From the NCBI GenBank assembly GCA_951802195.1, contig OX637632.1, forward strand, positions 372,001 to 436,000: 64,000 nt of DNA, in the 5' to 3' direction. Made by a program: the position numbers and the translations under genes. The notes under the pieces were generated by a model that searched no databases, was not told the DNA's origin, and saw only the letters and a list, made by a program, of their open reading frames with translations. The stretch is from Tausonia pullulans (lineage: Eukaryota > Basidiomycota > Tremellomycetes > Cystofilobasidiales > Mrakiaceae). This document shows positions 1 through 10,418 of this stretch, piece after piece (within the stretch, counting starts at the first letter, position 1; the number at the start of each line of letters is the position of its first letter).

Positions 1-740
1 GCAACAGCGACCGACTCCATTTGGCCCCTGGCAGGCGCTCTTCTTGCTCTGGGTCTCATCCTAGGCGACTATGACCCGGCAGGCAAGACGCAGCCTTCGG
101 GCAAGGGGTGTGTCGTCGTTCTTGGAGTCTGGGCGACATCTCGTATGACGGGCGTTCGTCTAACGTTCTCCCTGACACACACTCTCTTTCCTCCTAATCA
201 GTCTCGCCCGATCTCTCTCCGTCACCTCTACGCTCTCAGCTTCGGTCGTCCTCGCTTCGAGACTTGCAACTAACACGCACGTCTTTGCGCTCGTCCTTCT
301 TGCGGTTGTCATCTTCGCGCTCGCGCCTCCGCTGCTCAAGCGCCTTCGCGTGCGTCGCCATCGCTCTGTCTACTCTCCCTTATTTCCACTCGGGAGCATA
401 TCTGAGGACCATCATCTCTCCATTCAGTCCGTCCCACTAGCCCTTGCCCTCTTCACTTCCGCCTCCCTAGCGCTAGCGTTGGTGACCGCCGACGAACCCA
501 CTGGCCGCCTCTTCGCCCTCGGCACATTCGTCGCTGTATCTGTGGGCGTCGTTCTGCTTGCACCGGCTGCAATGGTCTGGTGGTGGTCTGAGAAAAGGTG
601 TGTGGTCGCGCCTAGAGCGCGGAAGGTTCGACCTGTCTAACCTGTTTGCTGGCATTTTCGCCACCAGCGTCATCCGCGGCGATTGGGACGTGGCGGCACC
701 GGTGGTTCGCGGCGAGGTCTGGGGTGCCGGGCAGAGCTGA
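1..740 (+). CDS. GPI2: GPI2/PIG-C, GPI-GlcNAc transferase subunit (3' part)
   Basis: This is the C-terminal part of a polytopic membrane protein; its 5' end lies outside the window. My exons are 1-107, 202-349, 428-597 and 668-740, all in phase. The predicted protein has several hydrophobic helices and a run reading LSASVVLASRLATNTHVFAL, followed near the end by IRGDWDVAAPVV. Both match the fungal Gpi2/PIG-C pattern (ASVVLASRL..HVFAL, and a C-terminal IRGPWD.A.PVV). Gpi2 is a subunit of the ER complex that moves GlcNAc onto phosphatidylinositol, the first step of GPI-anchor synthesis. The intron at 350-427 is 78 nt and free of stops, so reading through it stays in frame; I call it an intron because it has a GTGCGT donor and a CAG acceptor and the helix pattern is better without it. 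The family call is recognised from memory, not searched. Confidence 0.8.
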
Positions 741-1319
741 AGGTGGCTTGGAGAGCCCAGATCATCTCAGAACAATAGGCACAGGCCGCTGAGGGAGAAG
801 GGATGAAATTGAACGATGGGAGAGAAGGGAGGCCGCATGGTCCTCTTCCGGCGTGGCGATCGTCGTCGTCTTTCGCATTTTGCAGAGGGACGAGGAGGTC
901 GTAGCTGTCCTCTCCTCATGGAGATGGCGCCCGAGTAGGAGCGTGAGCGCCATGTCGTCGGCCTTGTGGGAAGAAGGAGGACGAAGAAACCGGGGCGGAA
1001 GCGCTTTGGCGAGGACGAGGCGCTCGGTGAAGAATCGAGGGAGAGTGAAACGGGCGGCACGGTCGAAAGCCAGGGCGGATTTTGAACAGTCTTCTCTCGA
1101 AGTGTCCTCTTTCTCTCGCCGCCCGCCCATCCTTTCCTTGCCCTTGCTCGGTCCCAAGCGTTCCGGTGGGTCCCGCAATCCTTTGACACGCGCTGGAAGT
1201 CGTCAGCAACACTGAACGCTCACACGCCCCATTTTCCCCTCGCTCTCAGCACGCCCAACCCCTTCCCCCCTCCCCCCTCCTTCCTCCGCCCGCCCTCCCC
1301 GTCGAGACCCCCGCGCGAA
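741..1319. other. Intergenic: GPI2 3' region and promoter/5' UTR of the CCCH gene
   Basis: No gene is supported here. Overlapping open frames on both strands share no family likeness. The last 100 bases before the ATG at 1320 are a strong C/T tract (about 1221-1315), which looks like a pyrimidine-rich core promoter or 5' UTR. Confidence 0.6.
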
Positions 1320-4173
1320 ATGGTGTCTGCGCTCTTCAAGGCTGCCGAGGTCGGGGACCTCGACAAGGTCCGCGAGGTCCTCAAGGAGTGCTCGAGCGTC
1401 GATGTTGAAATTAAGGGTGAGTCATTTCGCATCAGTTTCGGCGAAGGGAAGAGGAAGAGCGCAACGGCGGACAGAAGCAACGGGCGGGCCGCGAGCGGCG
1501 GACAAACGACGCGACGGGGCGGCCGACCGTCGTTCTTTGGACGAAGCAGCCAGGGCTGAAGACAACTGACGACATACGTCCCCTCTTTTCCCCTCCGCCT
1601 CCTCTGCCTCGTCTCGCAGACCACACCGGTGCCACCCCTCTCATCGTCGCTGTCAAGAACGGCCACGTCGAGGTTGTCGAGGAGCTCCTTGCGGCTGGTG
1701 CGTTTCTCCCTTCTCCCTTTCTCCCCCCTCTCCGCCGCTCCTCGCCGCCCGCGCGGCGGGCTGGAAACTTGCTCTTCAAGCTCCGAAGGCGGGCGTTTGC
1801 TCACCCGCGTACCGAGCTGACTCGTCAACCGTTCTTTTGCTTGTCTTTCGCTTCGCTGTCTCTTCCGTCTCGCAATCGCAGGTGCCGACCCTCTCAACCC
1901 GTCGTCCCAGGGTCCCCCCTCGTCGTACACCACCGTCCCGCCCATTCTCTCGCTCCTCCAGGGCGCTACCCCTCCCCACCTCCAGCAGCCGTATTACCCG
2001 CCATACGAGATGTATCCTCCTCCCCCCCCCATGGACATGGGTGCTGGAGGCTTCCAGGGGTACTACCCCCAGATGTACATGCCTCCCTACGGCAACATGC
2101 CCTACATGCAGCAGCACCAGCTCCCGCCGCCTCAGCACCAACAGCAGCAGCAGCAGCAGCAGCAGCAGGCGCCGACGCAGGATGGCGAGCAGAAGGAGGA
2201 CGGCACACCCGTCGCCCAGGGTGAGGGCAACGGTACCATTCCGCCTCCGGACGTCAGCAAGATGATCCCTTGCAAGTGAGTCGTCGCCTGGCGAATGCGC
2301 GCGCGTGGCAGCCGTGCTCTGCTGTGCCTGCCCCTCGTCAGCTTGTTGAATCCGCGCGCTTTCGCTCTCTCTTTCTCCTTTTCCCTTGCGCTACAGGTTC
2401 TACCCGGACTGTCGTTATGGCTCGCAGTGTGCCTTCCAGCACCCGGCCCAGCCGGCCTTTGTGCCGCCCCCTCCGCCGCAGATGTTCCCGGCGTACGAGC
2501 CTGGACCGCCCTTCGCCCCTCCCTTCTACCACATGGCTCCCCACCCTTTCTACAACGCCGGACCGCCGATGCGACCCCCGATGCACGCCATGTCGGCTCC
2601 TCCTCAGGGTTACCCGTTCCAGCGGCCTCAGCCTCCCCACCTCTCCGACTACAGCAACGAAAACGCCTTCATTGTTGTGCCTCCGCCCTTCCAGACTGCC
2701 CCAACTTTCTCCCCTTCGGCTACCACCTTCTCTCCCTCTGTCCACGCTCCTTCGTTTGCGCCCCCGGCCGCCGTCTCGGCATCCGCTTCTCCCCAGGAGG
2801 ACTCCTCTTCTTCCTCGGCGGCTCCTGCTGCTACCGGTGCCTCGGCTTCCGAGGTGCCTACCGCATCCTCCGCGGCCGGTCCCAATGACCCTGCCATTGT
2901 CGCCATCGCCTCTGCCCCTACGAATGCTACTTCGGAGCAGCAGCAGCAGGCGCCTGTTACTTCCAAGGCGCCGCTCCCCTTCCAGCAGCGCGACTTTACC
3001 AACGGCCATGGCGCTGGTCCCTTCGCCGCTGGGCGTGGTGGCTTCCGTGGAGGTTTCAAGAAGTTCCAGGGCGCCCCGCATGCCTTCAAGGGCCAGAAGT
3101 GGCAGGGTGGCGTCGCTCCCCCGTGCATGTACTTCCAGAAGGCCATGTGCAGGAACGGGTGAGCACTCTTGATTTTTCGCTCCCATTTGCTTCGTCACTT
3201 AGCTGACAATGCTGCTTCGTTTCTCAGCGATCTCTGCCGCTTCCCTCACGTGGGCCCTGACGGCGTCGACTCGCGCCTTCCTGGCGTAATTGACGGCTCG
3301 GTCCCCGCCGCCCCCATCTCAATGCACAAGCCCGACGCCGTCCGCCGATCGTTCCCCCTCACCCTCGAGTCACAGCTCCCCGCCGAGCTCCGCGGCGTGT
3401 CCGCTTCGGCTCCCGCTGCTGCTGCTACTACTTCGGCGGACGCTCCTGCTCAGGCCGAGTCCTCCACGGTCTCCCTTCCGGCTCAGCCTGGCGCTGCCGC
3501 CGCCGCCGCTCGCCCCTTCTCCGCGTCTGCCGCTACCCCGGCGTTCGTCCCCGCCCAGCGCTCGGCTTCGACTGCCAACCCCGCCTTCGTCGTTCAACCT
3601 CAGAACAGGCTCGCCGCCAGCGCTCTCCAGCAGCAACCGCAGCAGGCTCGCTCGCAGCCCCCGACCCGCTCGACTTCGCCTAACGTTCCTGCTGGCGCTC
3701 TCGCTGCTCAACGCTCCGTCTCCAACGGCCCTGCCCAGAGGAACGGGGTCGCCGCTGCCCACAAGCAGCGCGTCCCGTCCTCGGACGATTTCCCCGCCCT
3801 TGGTTCCTCGACCGGCAGCCTCCGTGAGTCGGGTGTTCTCGTCGCCGCCGTTGGTCCTGCCCCTGGTGTCCGCTCGGCCGCCCAGGTCCTTTCGGGCCCG
3901 GCGCCTCCCGTTGTGCCTAAGGCTGCTCCTGCTGCCAAGAAAGCTGCCGCCCCGGCCGCCGCCGCTGCCGAGAGCAGCGAGTCTGGCTCGTCGGAGCACT
4001 CGGAGGACGACGCCGTCCTCGTCGAGGCTGCGAAATCGGCACCCTCGGCTCCCAACGGAGGCACCGCCAACGCCTCGCCCAAGACCAAGGCGGCCCCTCT
4101 CGCGGTCAAGAAGGGTCCCGTCGTTTCGTTCGCGAACGCTGCAGGCGCGGTCGTCGGAGGCGCCAGGGCCTAA
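1320..4173 (+). CDS. Ankyrin-repeat and tandem CCCH zinc-finger protein
   Basis: Five exons: 1320-1416, 1620-1697, 1882-2275, 2397-3158 and 3228-4173, giving 758 residues. Residues 1-60 form about two ankyrin units (FKAAEVGDLDKVREVL, then TGATPLIVAVKNGHVEVVEEL) and are cut by two introns. A first CCCH finger lies near residues 188-203 (C-x5-C-x5-C-x3-H, around CKFYPDCRYGSQCAFQH) and a second near 434-455 (C-x7-C-x5-C-x3-H). Each finger is split by an intron. Long P/Q/Y-rich and A/S-rich stretches surround them, with a Q10 tract near residue 145 and a DDFPALG motif near residue 626 of the type found in mRNA-decay factors. The tandem fingers suggest RNA binding and post-transcriptional control. 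Ankyrin plus two CCCH fingers also occurs in plant and fungal RNA regulators, but I do not assign a named orthologue. Confidence 0.85.
2139..2168 (+). repeat. CAA/CAG run coding for ten glutamines
   Basis: One CAA followed by nine CAG codons inside exon 3 of the ankyrin-CCCH gene. Triplet runs of this kind vary in length between strains. Confidence 0.9.
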
Positions 4174-5148
4174 GGCGCGTCCAGATCGATTGAGTGAGCT
4201 GAAGTTGAAGAGCCGCAGGGCGGCGCTCGGTTGCTCATTCGCTCGCTCACTTGCTCAGAGGCTCTTGATACCACTTCATCTCGGCTACCTCGCGTCTCCG
4301 ATGCGGGGTTCTACCTTCGCCCTTTCATTTCCGCCTTCTTTCTTTATAGCTGTTGTGAACCCCCCCCCTTTCCAACCCCCACCCCCATGCTCCCCATCGC
4401 TTGCGTATGATTCGCTTCTCCCCACACCACCTACCCACCACTCATGTGCTTTCCTCCTCTTTCTTCACCCGCGCCTGCATCGTCCCTATCACCTTTCTTC
4501 ATTTTGCGTTCATTCCTTTCTGCTTTGCCGTCGCTCGTCTGGTCCTCTATCTGGGTTCCCTTTCTTTCGCCATTTCTCAATCACCTCCGCGCTCACCCCA
4601 AAAAAATATTACAGCTCGTCATCGCCGAGCCCGCTCCTGTCTCTAGTCTCATCTCTCTTTCTTGTAACGTTTCCTCCTTTCCTTCCCTCCCCATCTTACT
4701 TTTTCCTTCGTTCCCTTTGCACGCTTCGTCCGGCGCCTGGCCTTTCACAGCTTTCCCACCTCGTCCTTCATTCGACCTTCGATTCTGCTTTGGTCTCATT
4801 TCAGCCCTCGCGACTCATGCATGCATGCTTGGACGACAACCTCACCTTACTTAAGATATCATGGAAAGATCGCGTTCAAATGTCATCATGCGCAGCCCAC
4901 AAGGCGCGGAGAGTGGGAATGACCCTTTCGTTGCCCTCCTCCGTCGACGTACCTGCTCTCTGATCTCGAACCACCACCAGCATACGCTCATCACTCTATC
5001 TCCCCATCCTCTCACGCTGTAAAGTTCTAGATTTCTCTCCCTCTCACTTCCCTCAAAGGGCTAGTGCGACGCGCAACCTCCGTGCCTTCACAACGGGGAT
5101 CGATCAATCGTCGAGAGCGCACTCCATCGCTCCAGAACTTACACGACG
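4174..5148. other. Intergenic, pyrimidine-rich
   Basis: About 1 kb between the stop of the CCCH gene and the start of the Crb2-like gene. The stretch 4320-4800 is strongly C/T-rich on the plus strand and is open in several frames for that reason only. I see no splice pattern or family likeness. Confidence 0.6.
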
Positions 5149-8100
5149 ATGGACTCTATCGATAGCGAGACGGGATCTCAGTCCGTGTAAGTCACGAGGC
5201 GGCTGCTCAGGTGTAAGCTTGGTAGACTGGGCTGTCGGCGTCTAAAGGTGGAGAGCCACCCGGGTGCAACGAACAGGAGATGGCAGCGAGGCAGATACAA
5301 GAGGTATCGGCACATCATTTGCACGTAGCTTCCTGCCTCCTCGGTGTCAGTGGAGAGCTCTACACGCCCGATGCTCGTTGGAGGCGAGCAGCGCACTCGC
5401 GTCGCACCCCGGCGCGTCGTCGTCTCGCCCTGGACGCGTCGACTGCTGACTCCCGTCGCGTGCCCTTCCCCTCAGATCCTTCCAGGACGGCTCGACCTAC
5501 ATGCCTCCCACGCAAGTCCCGGACCAAACACAACTCACTCAGCAGACTGTACAGACGTTTGCGGACGACTCGCAGCAGAGTGGCCGGCCCGTTGGGCAGA
5601 CGACGACGAGTGACGGTGGCGGCGGGGGAACGACACGTCGTCGCTCCGCATCGCCCACTTTCTCAACGCTGGGCGATGAATCCTCGTCTATCAGGCATGC
5701 CGGCGTGAACTTTGCGCTCGGGTCACAGACCCAGTACACCCATCCTTCCCATCCTCAGTTTCATGATGGGGTCGCCGATGCCAGGCCCATTCCTTCGTCT
5801 TTGCCATCCTCCTCCTCCTCCGACCCACTGCCACCTTGTTCACCTCATCTCAACTCGCCACTCCCCCCTCCAATCAGCACCCAAGTGGCAGCTGAGCCTC
5901 GGTCGACATCCTCTCTCTCCTCCCCGCCGCCTATCAACAATCCCGAGCCAACAGCATCCCCTGCCTTGTCGCCGCTGCGGTACGACGAGACGTTCCTCTC
6001 CGTCGTGTCATCTGTCCGATCTCCCCATGTAGGGCCGAACAGCATCATAGACCACGGAGGCGGAAGCAGCAGCTTCTCGCAGCAGCAGCGGCACACCCAG
6101 GGCACAGCCGAGAGCTTCGTTTCGACGCAGCTGGCTACGCAGGACCGGGAGGAGACCAACGACCACAACGATCATCAGCAGAGGGAGACAGCGTCGAAGG
6201 ATGAGGCGATCGACAAACTGGAGTCATCGTCGCTGCCTCGGCATGCCGCTGCCGCTCTGGCGGTTCCTGGCGGTGGTGGCCATGGCAGCGGTGAACGTGG
6301 AGTGGCTCCTTTGACAGCGCTAGAGATCCCGAACAGCTCCCAGATCGTCCCGCCGACTTCGTCTCTATCACAAGAGCTGGGTGCAGAGCCAATGGCATCC
6401 CCCGCTTCGTCATCGTGGCAGGGCAGCGGCCGGCGACAACCTGAGCCAGAGTTAGAGCGTGGGGAGGGTGATGTCACGATGGAACAGGAGCAAGCGACGA
6501 CCCTAGGGGAGGCTGTGGCCGCGGAAGAGGCAATGGACCACGTGCCATCGTCTTCCCTCGGGCGCCCAAAGCCATTACCTTCGTCTCCTCCTAGAGAGGT
6601 GGAGCAGCGACCAACCCCACGGACGACCAACGGAGCAGCTGCATCACCGCCGCCAGGTGAGTGTCTCGAGCGCCTCCTCAGACAAGGCGAAGGTATTTCT
6701 GACATCACCCGCTTCTCCTGCATCCAGCTTCGGCGTCGCGACTCATGCTTTCTTCGCCTCCCATTCCGGACTCCGAGGCGGAACGGCTCGCGAACGTCAC
6801 CGAGGATGAATACGTCGAGGACTCTTTTGGACTCGTGAGCGAATCGGAGACGCTCAACACAAAGCAGCGGCGGTGGCTCGGCAAACTGGTGGCGCAGGGC
6901 AGCAGCGTCGCGGAGAGCCTTCTTGAGGAGGGACCAGGGACGGAGAATCGGCGGAAGACGGGCATGGATAAGGAGCAGGAGCCTAAGATGATCGGGGAAA
7001 AGCAGCGGAATTTGCGATCAGGCAGAATTTTGGTGGAGGACTCGAGGTGAGCTGACTTAGTCTGGCTCTAGACCATCTGGAATTGAATGCTGACGACTGC
7101 TCTTGACCGCCAGGATCGAGGACGACGAGGAAACTGATGAGGGAGAACAGAAGAGGGACGCCGGCGATGATACGCGGATGGAGGTTGACAACCCGAAACG
7201 ATTGTCTTCTTCGTACGACCCTCCCCTATTCGCACTTTCATCGCCCATCAAGGAACATCCGATATCTGCCCGCTCCCGTTTGCCATCTCGATCCGCCGTC
7301 GCTACCACCAACAACACCGAGGAGGAGGCTGAAGCCGGATCCGCTCTCTTTCTCGCGAACCGCCATCGCTCTTCAGCCCCAAAAGAAGCTTCCGCCCGAC
7401 CTTCAATAACAGCAGGGATTTCTAAGGAGGTCGATAGCATGCAGGCGCGCCAGGTCTTCGTGCCAGCAACCCCTTCCCCTCCGCCGGCAGTCGAGCATCC
7501 GCCGCCCAAGAAGTGCGCCTCGAAGGAGCCTGTGATCCAATCTCTGGGCTTCTCCGCACCGGCTATCGATGATGAACTGGACATCGCCCAGAATACCGGA
7601 CAGTCACCGACTCCGGTGTCTAAACGCGGGTGGCAGACGGCAATGACCCAGGACGGTGACGATGCTGGCACGAGGAGCGATAAGGACGAAGAGACGCCAC
7701 TGTCGAAGCAATCCATGTGCGAGGGCAATGCGGCAGATTCAGAGCCCGGGCCAGCAAAGCCAAAGGAGGCCAAGAAGGACAAGTCGGCAGGCGTCTCCGC
7801 CACCACGATGTTGAAGAAGGCGAAGACGACGGCCGCCCAACTGGAACCTCGAGGCGTAGCTGTCAGGAGGTCGGCCCGGCGGAGAACATCAGTGCTCCCT
7901 CACCGGTCCAAGGAGGACGAGGGAGGGTCCTCCTCGGAGGAAACTATCGAGGACCCAGACGACTCGACGTGGCGCGCCCCCGCGTCGCCGGATGGTCGTC
8001 TGATAGACGGAATGAAGCGTAAATCGACGCTACTGCCGGCGCAGAGATTCACTGAATCGCCGATGGAGAAGAAGACAGAGGGGAAGGAGGAGAACGGTAC

Positions 8101-10058
8101 TCACACGCCAGGCCATCATCACCCGACGAGGGACCACGACGAGTCGCTTGAATCGCCTCCGAAAAGGAGCCCCAAGGTCAAAACGTCCTACGGGAGGGCC
8201 GCCAGGAACGGGAAAAAGCGCGTCCTGTCAACTCCTGAGGACGGAAATGAGGGCAGCTCGTCTCGTAAGCGACGTGCGACCACTGAGGGCAGCACAGCGG
8301 TCGGGAATACCTCTCTGGTGGGCAACAATTCGAAGACCAGCGGGCCCTCTCGTACCGCCCCAACGGCGTCCACCCAGCCGACTGCATCTGCGCGAGTTTT
8401 CGCCCTCTGGCCAACCGACGGCAAGTCCTACCCTGGAACAGTCGTTGAGGCTCTCCCTAAGGACCGTTTCCGCATCCTTTACGACGACGGGTCAATACGT
8501 GCCGTTGAATTCAAGGACCTTCGACGGGCAGTCCTCCGCGATGGCGATCGTTTTGTGGCGCCGCCGGGCAAGACCAAGTACGTCGTCGTCCTTCCTCCTG
8601 CAACCAGCAAGAAGAAGAAAGGGGGTTCCCGAAGCGACAGTAGCAGCGAACGCAGGGATAGATCGGTCATATTATCGTCAGCGGACGTCGTGCTTGAAGC
8701 ACGCGAGGCGGAGGGATCGTCGAATGGGACGATTCAGAGGGTACTCGTCAAGACAATTCACATCCTCAAGAAGGACCTCTTGCAGCTCGAAGACTGCCAG
8801 ATCACCAACGTAGATGAGGTAACTGTTGATGCCTTGGCCCAGACGGCGAGCACCCAGCTTGGGACGCGCAAGGCAACGAATGTAGTCCGTCAGGCTTCGG
8901 TCAAATCTGACCCGGTGCGGTCGTCGTCTGTTACGAGCATATCGGCTGCTGCTGCTGCGACGGCGGGCGGGGGTGGCTTGTCGAGGGGCTGCTTCGCTGG
9001 GATGGCGTTTATCTTCTCCTCAATTGACGGCGAAGAGATTGAGCGCCAGAAGGAGGACCGCGGTCGCGTTAAGAAGTTTGGCGGCGTGATCATTGAGCGC
9101 GTTGAGATGGTTTGGGATGTGGTGAGCGCAAACGGAAGCTCCGCTGGCGGCGAGGCCAAGGACGGCACATACAGCGCCGATGACTTGCGGTGGCGCTGCA
9201 AGGGGAGCGAGGCTACCGGCGGCGTCTTCCTAGTGAGCGATGAGCCCAAGAGGAGTACGACGCTGTTGCGAGCTGTCGCCATGGGCGTTCCGTAAGTTGC
9301 CCCTCTAGTTCAACCCTCCCCCTCTTTACAGGGCGACTGACTGCCTGACTGCTCCTCCCAAGATGCCTCGCAACTTCGTCCATCAACATGATGATGGCTC
9401 ACGTCTGTCCTCCCTCGCATCTCTCTCAGTCTTGTTGCCGCTGACTGTTTCCTCTTCTTGCCGCTGATCTTTCTCCTCTAGGGCATGACCTGGCGCTCGC
9501 AGCTTCTCCCGACACCGTACTCGGACGTTCTACAATCTCGCAGCTCCCAAAAGATTCATTCCGAGTACGGACACAATCTCGATCTCCTCCACGCCCCGCA
9601 CACGCACCCGGTCAACCGTCACCTCTCCCGGCCATTGGACGGACATAATGTGCTTTTCATCTCAGACGGATCAACGGCCAAGGGTCTGAAGGAGCGCGTG
9701 CGTAGATTCAGCCAGTCGCTGGCTGCCTTTTAGAAGGCTGCTGACAATCTCACGAGGAGACCAGGCTCTTATCCGGTGGCTCTGCCTTGCCATGGGTGCT
9801 CACAGCTTCACCCTTCGCACACCCGCGAGTGGCAAGCGCAAGGGCTCATCGTCGTCATCAAGCAGGCACTTTGACGACGACGAGATTGAGACGCAGTTTA
9901 ACATCCTCGTCCTCCCAGATTACAAGGAAGTTCCTCAGGGTGCTCTCCGAGCGGGAGCTCTCCAGACCGTCGACGTCGAATGGGTCAAGCAGACTGCAAT
10001 CATTGGAGAGAGGGTGCATGATGATCTGTTGCCCCGTTTCGCGGCATCCAAGGGCTGA
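5149..10058 (+). CDS. Crb2/Rad9/53BP1-type DNA-damage checkpoint adaptor
   Basis: Seven exons: 5149-5186, 5476-6656, 6728-7046, 7114-9291, 9363-9402, 9482-9697 and 9765-10058, giving 1,421 residues. The N-terminal half is low in order and rich in SQ/TQ (PPTQVPDQTQ, LTQQ, STQLATQD, MTQDGDD), typical targets of ATM/ATR kinases. A Tudor unit lies near residues 939-1010 (RVFALWPTDGKSYPGTVVEA, YDDGSIRAVEF), and two C-terminal BRCT domains span about 1138-1270 and 1300-1420 (FAGMAFIFSS; DWR-type MTWRSQLLP; VDVEWVKQTAIIGER). This order is that of fission-yeast Crb2 and budding-yeast Rad9, nuclear scaffolds that bind methylated and phosphorylated chromatin at breaks and activate the effector kinase. 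The 40-nt fifth exon and the 67-nt last intron were chosen because they alone keep the BRCT frame. The first intron, 289 nt, is the least certain part. Confidence 0.85.
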
Positions 10059-10418
10059 CGATAGTCTGTGTGCGAATGCGTTCGCAGGCTCCCATGAAGG
10101 CTTGGAAGGGAATTGTTGACCGGAGATAGCAGGCTTCTGAAGAAGGTCCTCCGTTGCATTGTTTTTACTTGATGTCTGCGTGCTGTATGATCAGAAATGA
10201 TGTAAGCCTGAGTGTGTCCACACACTCTCAACCTGACCAGAACCTATAGCGTTGTTTTCCAAGGATTGCTCCGTACATATTTCTTGATGTAGATGGCAAT
10301 AGATGTCGAAGCGTGGTCGGCGTTGTCAAGCAGTCGCTTTGGACGAATAGAATGGAGCGTGAACTGACCGGGCCGATCTCATGGTTCTCTTTCCCAACCG
10401 CCAACGCCCTTCCGTGCC
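10059..10418. other. Intergenic: 3' region and NDUFV1 promoter
   Basis: Short spacer between two genes in the same direction. No open frame with family likeness and no clear TATA element. Confidence 0.5.

Noticed and set aside
2270-3198. Alternative-frame long open frames over the CCCH exons
   Set aside because: S/R/L/P-rich shadow frames of a GC-rich coding exon; the true frame holds the zinc fingers.
4290-4960. Long open frame over C/T-rich sequence after the CCCH gene
   Set aside because: Open only because of pyrimidine bias; no family likeness, no start context, and it overlaps the real last exon in another frame.
9482-9733. Stop at 9733 as the end of the Crb2-like gene
   Set aside because: A 67-nt intron at 9698-9764 joins the frame to a clear second BRCT (ALIRWLCLAMGAHS, VDVEWVKQTAIIGE), which fits the family far better.
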